Positions 23,563 through 34,236 of a stretch of 64,000 nucleotides of DNA are shown in pieces. The DNA lies in NCBI GenBank assembly GCA_035610835.1, contig CM069452.1, positions 27,640,143-27,704,142 on the forward strand, given 5' to 3'. The position numbers were made by a program, and so were the translations under genes. The DNA is from Ophiura sarsii (lineage: Eukaryota; Echinodermata; Ophiuroidea; Amphilepidida; Ophiuridae). The notes beneath the pieces are model-generated. The model was given only the letters and a program-made list of their open reading frames with translations. It did no database searches and had not been told where the DNA came from. Numbering within the stretch: position 1 is the first letter of the stretch; each line of letters starts with the position of its first letter.

Positions 23563-24381
23563 TCGAAGAGAAACTGTAAGCTATCTGCTGTGACAGATTC
23601 TATTGCCAGAAGCTAATGGCAGAAGTCATTAGCTTCAAGCGAGCTTTGATATATAGGCTAAGTATAATAGAGAAAATGATGGAGAGATACAGCAACAAAA
23701 TCACAACTCCAATATCAATGATCAGAAGAAGTTGCTAGACACGGGCGTGGATGAAAATTAATACCATTCATGAAAACCGATGCTGATGCCTTGAAAGCTC
23801 GCCTGTATGCCGTTTCCGCTCAAGTGAGATGATACTATGCCGCGTTCAATTGATAAAAGCAATGAAATATGGGCAAATTATCACGTATTTCCCACTGCCC
23901 CCTTTTTGTACTGTTTTGTAAGGTAGTTGAAGGTTTGTGTTGGTTTTGGCTATGACAAAACGTTACTATTAGCTTCTTATAAGGATGCGTTGATATCACG
24001 CTGGTGTTCATCTTCGTAACTTTTCTAAAGGTAGTAAAACCTGTTCACGGTATTGGACATTAGGCATTCCAACCTTTTATAAGCCTAAACTGAGCCTGCT
24101 TGATATATGTATTTTGATGCTAATTATTGAGAATGCTATAAGCTGCCAACATAGTACAAGTTCGTTACAGTAGAAAAATATTATGTCCCGTTGTATCAGT
24201 CGCTAATTGAAACAGGCCAACATACATACATACATTTGCTGTCATATTATGTCCCTGGCAACATTGTTTCTGTCTAAAACCACGCAATATCGACATTCTC
24301 GTTGGCAAAAAATGTATCCACATACACATGTGGCTGTCAGGGTTGTTGTATATAACAATAGAGGCATAGTCATGTTAATCA

Positions 24382-24855
24382 TTTAAACACGGTTTTAGCC
24401 TAAAACCGTGTCTACCTTATAAACTAGTGTCTAAATTAAACACGATTTTATCTTTTAAACGACGTGTTTAACGAAACCCGATTTTAAATTCCGCAAATCT
24501 CGTCCCCTGAGTGGTCGTGCGCGCGTGCACTGTATACAGGTATTCAATTTATTGTGGCACAAATGGATTATGATATATATCGACCTAATTCCTCAAATGC
24601 ACATGGGTTTTAAGACTACACGATCTTCACATCAGCTTGCACCAGGCACGGCTGAGTAAGCATTCAAAGCGTACAGTTGGTGAACGAGTTTAGTTAAACG
24701 CGCGTTAAACTTCCCCCATACTCATGTTTAAAGTTAGACACTTTTCAGTGAGTTAGACGCGTGTTTAAGTTTAAACGGATTTTTGAGAATTGCGTTTAGT
24801 TAAAAACACGTGTTTAGCTTAAAACCACGTTTAATTACGTACGAGAATACGGCCC
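24382..24855. mobile_element. diverged copy of the GGGCCGTATTC MITE
   Basis: It shares the iterated TTTAAACACG interior and the right terminus (GAGAATACGGCCC) with the 39.9-kb copy. The left terminus is lost. Confidence 0.7.
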
Positions 24856-25079
24856 TAGGTTATTAATTGTAAATAATTTTGCGTCGAACGTTACAGAAGA
24901 ACATAGACAATGTGGAAATGGGAAAATCGTGGCTGTAATTATTAATGCGTCATTATAGTTCATAAAATATAACACATTAAAAGCTATAGGTTCATTTTCT
25001 AATACATGTAGAAACAGTTCAAACAGGACTCAGATGTAAACCAACAAAATATTGTTTTCTGTATAAAAAGAAATGCAAG

Positions 25080-25435
25080 CTGAAAACTCATTTTGAGTAA
25101 ATCATTCTCTTGGGTAACCTATGTAATCTGTATGGAAGTACTAACGGCAAAAGAGTGATTGTATTTCAGTCAAAAAGACGTATAGAATAACGTTTCAGTC
25201 TACTCTGGACCAAGTTAATTTACCGACGACCTGATCTGATTCCATCCACAGTGATTTACTAAGGCGATTGACTGTCCTAACTGTACCTTATTTTCATTCC
25301 AAATCATCGATTGGTTTCTTAATTCGGATATATAAACGGCTTATCGAAAGAAAAAACATGTACAAAAAACAGAGCGACGCTTTAGATCAATTTATAAATT
25401 ATCGACTGAATTCACCAGAGATTTATACAGGTAAC
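25080..25435. repeat. duplicated block shared with 41706-42110 and partly 4640-4860
   Basis: AAGCTGAAAACTCATTTTGAG through GACGACCTGATCTG to TTCACC.GAGATTTATA. The three copies order 4.6, 25.2 and 41.9 kb. The block contains no convincing ORF. Confidence 0.8.
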
Positions 25436-25639
25436 TGTTTAGTCGGGTAACAACAGAGGGTGAGTGTACACCCCCCCCCCCCCCTCCTCTTCTTTTTTTC
25501 TTTCTTTTTTTAGGGTAAAAATTGCGTTATTCTTAGTTTCAAATTTCAATGATAGTAAAACTACTCATAAAACATGTTGTTTTATGAATGGAAAATGGGG
25601 TCAACGATGGCAAGATACATGAAAATTGTGTCCTAAATT

Positions 25640-25870
25640 CGCTGTAATGCTCGGAGCTTCTGGGGGCTTCGCCCCCTGGACCCCCACCAGGGGCCCTAAA
25701 GCGGGCCCCTGGACCCCACCCGTTATTGGCTTCGCGCCAGAGGCGCTCGCATCGTCAGCGTGCTGCAGCACTAACACTCTGACGTCATACTACTACTTCC
25801 GGTAAAAAATCGTGAAAACGCACCCCTTGGCCAAAAGTGTCTGACGGCCCTGTAGATACTCTACTACTGC
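25640..25870. repeat. GC-rich patch with GGGGGCTTCGCCCCC hairpin
   Basis: A strong hairpin at 25661-25676 is followed by CTGGACCCCC and GGGCCCCTGGACCCC repeats, contrasting with the AT-rich surroundings. This style is typical of transposon internal regions. No termini found. Confidence 0.5.
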
Positions 25871-26040
25871 AGCATGCTTCTTTCCCAAAAACTCAAATGA
25901 AATTTATTTTCAATATCGAAGGTTTTTCTTTGTAACTTGAAACATTTATTGTTTTATATAAATGATCTGTTACAATTGCAGTAAACACTAAGTACAATTG
26001 ATTATGACGAATTTAGAGCCCTTATATATCAGATGTTTCC

Positions 26041-26184
26041 GGGAAGCTGTGTTGTTTTTGTACAAATTATTTTAGACGATGAGTGTATTTTGATTAAAGC
26101 TACTATTGCTGACCTGTATTCAGCTATACCCTCGAGACAGAAAAGACAATGTGATATGAAACATATTGAATGTCTTCAATACAA
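26041..26184 (+). pseudogene. exon-like block, copy 3
   Basis: Same frame and donor-like CAA|GTAAGC as copy 2. The acceptor is altered to CCGG, so splicing would be impaired. It lies in a block (25853-26880) that repeats 21385-22400. Confidence 0.4.
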
Positions 26185-26903
26185 GTAAGCAATACTCACA
26201 GTGATATCCTGTAACTAAAAAGTGTTAACGTGATACAGTAAGCAGCAACAGAACTGTTGTTGAAAAGTAGGGCACTTCATTCACTTAAAGATACTCCAAT
26301 TCTAAAATAACGAGAACAGTACCGGTAAGAAGACCATATCATTAACCTGATTTTAAAAATTGTAAATCTTCTCTTGAAAAATAAATGTATATATTACCAT
26401 CAGCAATCCTTTTTTAGAGTATGTATGTGTACTCTAATCTTAGATTAGCTGTCCTAACAACAACATCTTCAGAATATATTTCATTATTATATAGGTGATG
26501 ACGCTACTGTGCGTGTCCAGAATATATTTGACGAAATAGCTAGTCTATCTTTCATATTTTATTGTGAAATACAATTAATTTTCCCCAGACAGAAAATATT
26601 TTCACTATTACTGAAAGCAGTTTATTAGATTGTCTTAACGGCTTTGGTGAGATTACGATTCCCGTCACGTACGCATACATTTGACCCACTGATATCATCT
26701 TTCCAAATCATGCTAATATTGCCTATACAGCTATTGCTTGAAAAATCACGTTAAAAGTAAATACACTTATCTTTTACTAATGTTGAGGGGATACCTTGTT
26801 GCGCATAAATACTAGGAATTCAATTTGTTTTATTTAATTTGCATGGCCTAGAGGTCAAACTTATACAGTTCAGTGAAAGATAACGAACGACGATGAGTTG
26901 ATT

Positions 26904-27742
26904 ACACAGAAACTGATCCGTCGATTGTATTATTTGAAATTTTACATTACAGTGATCCCATCATAATAACAAACTATATCACACATAATTTTCGTTTCTA
27001 TATTATAGTGAGATCTAGTTTAAATGTTTTCCATTTATACAGAGAAGTGCGCTAATGCAAAAACACAGACCTAAACAATTGAATAGCGTAACAGAAAAGT
27101 GAACGCACACATCACACAGCGAATAGATCTCTTTGGACTTTTGGCTACTGCATGTTTATGACATCAATATGACTTGTTGATCTACCAGTCTTTCTACCAC
27201 AACGAGACAAATCATGCACAGTTCCTGTGTTTAAAAATGTTTCACCAACTTCAGAATGGATATTCTTCCTGGTGCGCGTTTCACTTTGAAATGTTTTCTG
27301 AACTTTTGTTAAGTAAGTTGATCTGAATTTGTTTCAGCGTAGAACCATACACTTTGTATTCGCTTATCTATGCCGTAAACCATCTTGAATGAAGACTTTT
27401 GCTGTGCAATGTTGTCTACTACGCCTATTTATGTTGTGAGTGACCGAGTTTGGTAATAACATTAATGTTGCAAGGTAAGCAGTGAACTGTGACTGCGCAA
27501 CGTTGCTTTCATACCGTTAATTTATGCGCATAGCAACAATGTGCGCACTTAGTATGGGTGGGTACGGCCAAAAACTTTCAACCAGTTTTATAATGTTGTG
27601 GGTTCACCAATAGGGTTGTGTTTGGTATCAAAATAATTTCCCAAATCTCGTCTATCAAAATATGGTTAAATTTATACCATGTGATTTATATTTTATGAGA
27701 TATGACTCTTCAAAAACGTGCATAGACTTTTGGGACACCCTG
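26904..27742 (-). mobile_element. one-ended copy of the 40.6-kb mariner-type element
   Basis: This stretch matches about 40865-41703. It keeps the right terminus (GGGACACCCTG at 27733-27742, followed by TA) but lacks the left TIR. The left edge merges into a duplicated block that ends near 26900. Confidence 0.8.
27121..27383 (-). pseudogene. second mariner-type transposase N-terminal remnant
   Basis: Paralogue of the 41.0-41.3 kb remnant. It starts at the equivalent ATG and keeps QKFRKHFKVKRAPGR and CGRKTGRST, but has a TAA inside the first helix-turn-helix and the same short T-run break before the TGTVHDL linker. It is truncated after SPKRSIR, before the second helix-turn-helix. It is non-functional as it stands. 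Confidence 0.7.
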
Positions 27743-27998
27743 TATTTACTATACACAGACTTTATAATCAACAATTTAATATAAAACAAAAATCATAAAT
27801 AAACAATTTAACACATTTCACGCGCTCATTGATCACTGATTTAGTTGGCTAAGTGCACTTATCGTTTGTATAACATGTTCCACCAGAAGATCAGTTGTCG
27901 CGGGCTCGAGAGTCTTATTGAAGGTCTTCAATATCGTCGGCAAAATACAGAAGTCAGTTCTTCAGCAGCGATGTTCCATACTGGACCGGTTCACAAGT

Positions 27999-28235
27999 CT
28001 GCCATAGACTTCAGAAGTTAGACTCGCAGTGTCGTATCTTTTATTTATGTTCTCCGATTCTCATTCAACAGGAATGAGCTAGACTGATTATCGTCCTGCC
28101 ATAGACAGAAGATTCTCGCAGTGCCGTGTCCTTATTTATGTTCTCCGATTCTCATTTAACAGGAATGAGCTAGACTGATTATCGACGGTCCTGCCATAGA
28201 CAACAGCAGATTCTCTCGCAGTGCAGTATCTTTCT
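27999..28235. repeat. 95-97 bp tandem repeat, about 2.5 copies
   Basis: Units starting CTGCCATAGAC at 27999, 28096 and 28191 share TTATGTTCTCCGATTCTCAT and AACAGGAATGAGCTAGACTG. The third unit is partial. The array lies between two mariner-like elements. Confidence 0.85.
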
Positions 28236-28612
28236 AAAGTTTTCCGGCATGGCCCTCAGGCCCTCAGCCCTTCCGTGCCGATGTCCAGCGTCCTTCGTTC
28301 TTCCTCTCCGTTTGTTTTGTTTCTTCTGTCTCCCGCGTTGCTTCGTCGTCACGACGCCCGCGTCGCGTACTGCGCATTGCGTTGCTTATTAAGGTATGTG
28401 TAAGCCTTGGACCCTGACAATTCTAACCTAAATAAACTTCAAATTAAAAGATTGTTTAGTTATTTCTCCTTGTATTGAGGTTTTTGCACGCGAATTGGTT
28501 GGTTATTAAGAAATCTAAAGTTAAACGAACTAGACACAAAGCCAATTAATTTTTAAGCAGTTGTTTTTCAAAGATGCGGGATAGTGCGATGGGGCGTGTG
28601 TGGGTATGTATA

Positions 28613-29669
28613 CAGGGTGTCTCAAAAAAAACCGTGCACGTGTTTACCCAAATTATTGACCATGAACTTCTAAAATTTGGTGTAACAATTGTATACATCT
28701 TGATAGACTAAACGCTTAGCTTTCATATGCCGTTTATTTCATCTGATTTGGTTTTGTCAATCTTGAGATATGACCAATTAACTAAAGCTACCTAAAATCG
28801 ACTTTGTGCCACTTTACAGTTTGCAATGAATAGAAAGGGTTGCTCCGGAGAGGAGGTGGTGTGGGGGTGGGTTGTTACCACCCCCTAATAAATCCAATCC
28901 GAAATGCAGAGTATGCTTATTTGGGTACCATGGTATAGCTAGATGTTCCCTCTATCCATACATACCAAAACAAGTACAAACATCCCACGCATGACGTCAT
29001 AATGACCCCCGTCACCAAACATGGCCGACCTCAAAATCCCGCCGTATTCGCTGGACATTGAAATATAGGCCAAAATAGAAATATTCTCTAAAAAAAGTTC
29101 CAAATATCAGAATTTCACCCGGTTTTTTGCTTATAAGTGAGGGAAATGGTGTTTATAACATAGGCCTATGCTATAATAATCAGGACCATACAATTCAAAT
29201 ATTTTTCAAAATGGCGATTTAAAAAATGTAAGGTGGCAACCCCCCCCCCCCCCCCCCCCCCCCCCTACTATCGGACTTTGACGGCTTACCCTACCCCGGG
29301 TACGGTGGCACCCTCAATTTGTTTTCGTCAAAATGAGCGCAGGGGAATCAAGAGCGATCACCTGTACGCCCTAGGTCACTGTTCTTTGCGTTTTAGCGCA
29401 ATCAGCGACCACCCTCCCTTAGGAGGACGAGGGTTTTAGTGCTTTAGTCTTAAGCATTCTCTGTAAAAGTGGCACAAAGTCGATTTTAGGTAACTTTAGT
29501 TAATTGATCATATCTCAGGATTGACAAAACCAAATTAGATGAAATAAACGGCATATGAAAGCTACGCGTTTAGTCTATCTAAGTGTATACAATTGTTACA
29601 CCAAATTCTAGAAGTTCATGGTCAATAAGTTGGGTAAACACGTGCCCGGTTTTTTTTTGAGACACCCTG
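28613..29669. mobile_element. mariner-like element with about 200-bp inverted arms, nested piggyBac-like insert
   Basis: The termini CAGGGTGTCTCAAAA are flanked by TA (28611-28612 and 29670-29671). The arms, about 28613-28815 and 29465-29669, are close inverse complements. The interior (about 28830-29445) is a separate repeat that recurs inverted near 60.7-61.17 kb and includes a 26-C tract. Its right edge resembles the CCCTCGTCC terminus found elsewhere next to TTAA. No transposase ORF is present. Confidence 0.85.
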
Positions 29670-30464
29670 TACTGCATTGATCAAATTGGAATTATACCCG
29701 ATCCATATCGCATTACGGGCTATTGAGTTGTCACTACTATACCAGTTAATCTATTATCTGCCTAGTACGACATGGAGGGTAAATTACACCACACTTTTAA
29801 AATATGATCTTTTTGAGTTGGAACTATAGCATTAGCGTTCTGAAACTTGGGAATGTTATATAGTTTTTGAGCACTGTTAATGCTACAGGGTATGCCAACG
29901 ATGAATAGTATTATAGTCTACACACGTATGCATGTCCCGTACTGAGCACTTCTGTAATTAAAGAAAACACCAGTACCTAAACCCATTTCATACCTACGAC
30001 GATCAGGTCTTGCGCTTGTATTGCGCTGACAAATTATCAAAGTGATAAGGTATGTAAGAGCCGATTGGTGATAGAGTGGACACTGGCTAGGACGGAAAAG
30101 GATCCTGTGGTCCAAGAATGACATGAATAATGAGAACGCGGAAACCTGTTCAAAATTTTCAAATGTTTAAAACAAAGTAACCCTTAGAATGCTCCTATAG
30201 CGTTTGTCACGTTTTCATTGCGCTCTTATTATGTATGACCCATCCTACTTTCGAGTCTCACATGCTCTCACTGCGCTTCCACTACGCTGCAACGTTATCA
30301 GTGCATCCAAGTCGCTGTCATTGCGTTACCAGTACGTTCTCAATACGTTTGAACAACGTTAGCTGCGTGTGTTGTGAAGATATAGGACAATCACACGAAG
30401 GTCATTAGCTCAAGTAGTACAATACCAATCACATGTTATCTGATATTGATATTTTACTCCATCC

Positions 30465-30540
30465 ATGCAGGTCTTTTTCCGGAGGAGGATTCGAACTAAT
30501 GACCCCTCCGTGCAATCGCCCTACTGTATAAATAGAACGT
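30465..30540 (-). repeat. tRNA-like segment in duplicon copy 1
   Basis: The minus strand has CAGTAGGGCGATTGCACGG (A-box region), then TAGTTCGAATCCTCC (B-box). The same segment is at 36945-37020 and 45775-45850, each changed at a few bases. It is probably a tRNA-derived SINE piece carried inside the duplicon. Confidence 0.5.
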
Positions 30541-31137
30541 CCTGCATGCTCTGTCTGTTTTTGGGTTTATCCTTGGTGTAAGACAGCACATAAAGAAATG
30601 TTATTTTCCGGATCAATTAAAACAAATAGTTTGTCACTATTTTATAATTGAGACACTACGTTAACGATGTCTGCAATCAAATGATATGCAGGATAAGACA
30701 AACAAGTTTATCCAATCCTCAAAGACGTCTCAAATGCAGTTGCTAATATCTGTTTAATTCGTATATGTACCATCCACTTGATCCACAAGTTACGGAACAT
30801 ATTGCACGATCTACTTTCTTTGACATAGAAACATTATCCGAACGTATCTTTTGAGGGAAACTTGGAACTGGAAAGACAACACTCACCTGCAATGGATGCA
30901 CGTCACAGTAGATTGACCTCACGTGTAAATACGTTTTTTCTTAGCTCTTGAAAACAAATCAATTTATTTGACGGTCGTGTATGAATGTTTTAAAAATGTC
31001 CCTCACCGGTGAAAAATAATAAACGGTACAGATATGGCTACCAATACGTTTCATTCTCGCGTCCTAACTTAGGCGCAATCAGTTTTACTGAGCCATATCA
31101 TCCCCTTTTGTGTTTGGTCGAAGGAGGAAAATTTTTG

Positions 31138-31408
31138 AAATAATCTGATGACATCTAATTATATAAATCATCTCCCTTGATATAAATATTATTACTTGCC
31201 AGCAAATAACCATGTCAAAAATAATCTGATTCTATAAGAAACTAATCGGATGACACCAAATTAAATACATTATCTCCCTCGATGTAACGGAATCACTTAC
31301 CAGCAGATAACTATGACAACAATAATCTGATTCGATAAGAAATCAATCTAGTGACACAAAATCATATATTATCATCTCCCTTAAAACATTTACCAGCCGA
31401 TAACAACC
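31138..31408. repeat. three-unit tandem repeat (AATAATCTGAT...TTACCAGC)
   Basis: Units at about 31138, 31219 and 31321 each run from AATAATCTGAT through ATCTCCCT to TTACCAGC.GATAAC. The same array, diverged, is at 47376-47600 within the paralogous duplicon. On the minus strand the first two units contain GCTGGTAAGT or GCTGGTAAGTA, a splice-donor-like string. Confidence 0.7.
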
Positions 31409-32938
31409 CAATTGAAGAAAGTGTCACGTTATTTCAATGCCAAAATGGACACTGTAAATATCGCTATAAGAAGTCAGCGAATAAAATTCCCGATTGTGTA
31501 GGACCGTAAATATCGATTGTCGATGGAGCCTCCCACTGTGGGTGCCTCCTAAAAGTCTCTTAAGTTGTTTGCAGCTTAATTCGAAGAAGTTTTCAAAGAA
31601 AGTGGCGAGGCGAACTTTCAACCCACTTCGGTGGATATAAATCGGCTTTGCATATCATGTTAACTATCGGTTATCGTGATTGCACGATAAAGTATTGGCT
31701 AGTCGCCTGGATTTGTCTGAAAGAGATAAAGCTGCTTATCATGCATAATCTGATGATCATGCATGTGTCAACTTGGACACGGCATGGCCCAAGCTTGGAT
31801 TCAAACTGTTTTATTTTATTTTAAAAACAAGCCGTATTCCTAAGGGTTTCATGGGTCGTGTGCCTTTTTATGAGCGCCCCTAGAGTTTTGTGGGCATGTC
31901 TATGGCATGCCTTACCTTGTTAACTGTGTTTTGTGACTGAACTAGGTCACAATGGATAATGTACAACTTGTAGGAAGATTTGCTTTTAAAATATATGCCT
32001 CACAATCACCTGCGTGTAGGGTTTTTTACCACTTGACAAGTTTACTATCATGTCAGTAGGCATGTCATGGACTAATGAAAGAGTATTAATCGGATTCTAT
32101 GTCAAGAATTATTAACCTCCTTTCATTAGATTAAGTTAATTGTTATCATACTCACGTTGACATAATGGAAAGCAATTTGAGGACATTTCTCGATGATTTG
32201 GACGTCACTGTATCCTTTGTCAACACTGTTTGTTGTGGCGCTATTGACGACTCACAAATGCTGTTGTTTTTCTAAATTTGTCAGTCAATTTATCTTCTGA
32301 AGATATGTTACCCAGGTGATAAACAAACATCTATATTCAGTTACGGAAGTTATGCTAAGTCAAATATATAATGCGATTTATTCCGTAAATACCAGAAGCT
32401 AGTAGAATGTTTGACCTTGTTTTACTATCCTCCCTTGCACCTGTCACTCTCCGGGTTTGTTTGATTTACTCTTATTCGCAAATTCAAATTCCATGGTGTC
32501 AAAATACTGCCGTGTATCCGACTGAATGCGTAAATGGGTTACGTGCGATCATTAGAGAGACCAGGTTGTCTATTATCTATCTATTATGTCAGCCATTTTT
32601 TTACATTGATGTTTAATATGAAGATATTCTCTTTGGATGCTCAATAACCTGTTAAGCTAATATGGACCTCTTCCTTCAATGGAAAATATCCGCACCCCGG
32701 TTATGCTCAGCCAGTGCGAAAAATAACTATGGACGGTACCTTATTCCGGTGTAAGCCGAGAATTTATTTATATTTGCTGATCATGTGATTATAACATCAT
32801 TGTTCAATATGGAAAATTACAAAGCTACAAAGTTTAGAGAAAAGAAAATATGGATCTCTTGATAGATACAAAACTGTTAAACAATGGACTTAATATTGTT
32901 ACCTTCCGGTGTGATCAAATTATATGTACCTATGAACT

Positions 32939-33340
32939 CCCGGGGGGGGGGGGGGGTACTCGGATTTGGTTTGGTCGGGAGTGTGCCGCTGGAGATTCAA
33001 AACCCATACCCATATGGGGTGATTTTGGGAAAATCGGTACCCATTTTTAGGGGTTTTGCTTCATTTTAGACCAACATTTTCGCAAATTATCAGGAAAATA
33101 GACCTAATTTTTGCAAATTTTCGCGATCATAGACTTAATTTTGGCGAATTTTCGCGAAAAAAGACTACAATTTCGCGAAAATAGACCCATTTGTAAAAAG
33201 TGACCCCATTATTAGGGATTTCCAGCACAAAATCATACCCCATGTTTAGGGATTTTGTGCCCCAAAAGCTACCCATTAGAGCGTCACACCCCCGTATACC
33301 GTCTTAGGCGAGTACCCCCCCCCCCCCCCCCCCCCCCGGG
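32939..33340. mobile_element. hAT-like MITE with poly-G termini and 8-bp target duplication
   Basis: The element runs from a CCCGGG-plus-G15 left end to a C23-plus-GGG right end. The arms also share GTACTCG/CGAGTAC inside the G/C runs. The 8-bp direct repeat TATGAACT flanks it exactly (32931-32938 and 33341-33348), as for hAT transposons. The interior has iterated TTTTCGCG/CGCGAAAA motifs. The paralogous sequence at about 52590 lacks the element. Confidence 0.8.
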
Positions 33341-33535
33341 TATGAACTGATCCGTTTCTATCTAGACTGTTATGTACTCAGTCGATTGACTACCATAAAA
33401 TATTGCAATTTCAAAACGGTTGGTCAAAAAGACAGCAATATCAAACAGAGAATCACCTTGGGTCCGGCTGACGAAATGTAAAGAAAACAAAGCCAGACGT
33501 GGCTTCAATGTACTGGGAATAATATTAGTGTCTTG

Positions 33536-33615
33536 AAGATGAAACTTTATTACGTTGCAGTAAACTGTATAACGATACAATTTATTACGTTGCAGTAAAT
33601 TGTATCGTTATACCT
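33536..33615. repeat. small direct-plus-inverted repeat
   Basis: TTTATTACGTTGCAGTAAA occurs twice (33546 and 33578 regions), and AACGATACAATTTA is inverted as TAAATTGTATCGTT, so the stretch can form a stem of about 14 bp. Confidence 0.7.
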
Positions 33616-33774
33616 TTGGGAAATTTGCTTCAATACAAGACAACCTAACGAGTCACATTCATTATGACACTGGTCAAATGTCAAGCTATCTTTAGGGATA
33701 GATATGTATGACAAGTGACATATTTGATATGGAATATCGGTTTACATTCTACGTAAGGATTTCCATTTGAAAGG

Positions 33775-34220
33775 TTAATAATAATAATAATAATAATAAT
33801 ATAATTTATATAGCGCCTAATATCCATTTACAAAGAAATGTTCAATGGCGCTGTAGAGTCAAGTGCTATGCACTGTATGCTTTCGAGAAGAGATGAGTTT
33901 TTAGTTTCTTCTTAAAAATGTTGACATTCGGGGATGACTTAATGTCCAGTGGTAATGAGTTCCATAGAACAGGTGCAGCTGATGAAAAGCAACGGCGACC
34001 GTACGTAGCGAGTTTCCATCGTGGTACTTCAAGGAGTAGTTTGTTGTTGGAGCGAAGGTTGCGGCATGTACGTCGATAATGGACAAGATCTGCAAGATAT
34101 TGTGGAGCAAGTCCGTTTAAGGCTTTATAAGTTAGGAGCAAGATCTTGAACTCAATTCTGGATGATATTACTTTGTGTTGTCCATGGAAGATATGATTCC
34201 AAATTGTAAGAAACAATGTG
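33775..34220 (-). mobile_element. 5'-truncated CR1/L2-like non-LTR retrotransposon
   Basis: The minus strand ends in a (TTA)n tail at 33775-33801, preceded by a 3' UTR with the common AGGCGCTATATAA motif. The coding part is at 33866-34215. There is no 5' portion, which is typical of target-primed insertion with truncation. Confidence 0.85.
33866..34215 (-). pseudogene. C-terminus of a CR1/L2-like reverse transcriptase ORF
   Basis: About 115 codons at the extreme C-terminal end of a non-LTR retrotransposon polyprotein. Motifs visible: FKILLLTYKALNGLAPQYL, YGRRCFSSAAPVLWNSLP and FKKKLKTHLFSKAYSA followed by TAG. These match the post-polymerase region conserved in CR1/L2/Rex-type elements. The polymerase domain and endonuclease are absent, so it is a dead fragment. 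The remaining frame is open, which suggests a fairly recent insertion. Confidence 0.85.
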
Positions 34221-34236
34221 CAGGGTGAGTAAAATA

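Larger units (their letters stand above)
29690..32880. repeat. large duplicon copy 1
   Basis: Collinear with about 44571-48610. It holds a tRNA-like block at 30465-30535 (minus-strand B-box GTTCGAATCC), a stretch rich in TGCGCT/ACGT words at 30200-30370, the three-unit array at 31138, and non-coding sequence. No intact gene was seen. A partial third copy of the 30430-30730 segment is at 36920-37780. Confidence 0.85.

Noticed and set aside
33301..33348. C23 tract as a telomere- or sequencing-type artefact
   Set aside because: The exact 8-bp duplication outside it shows that the tract is part of an inserted element.
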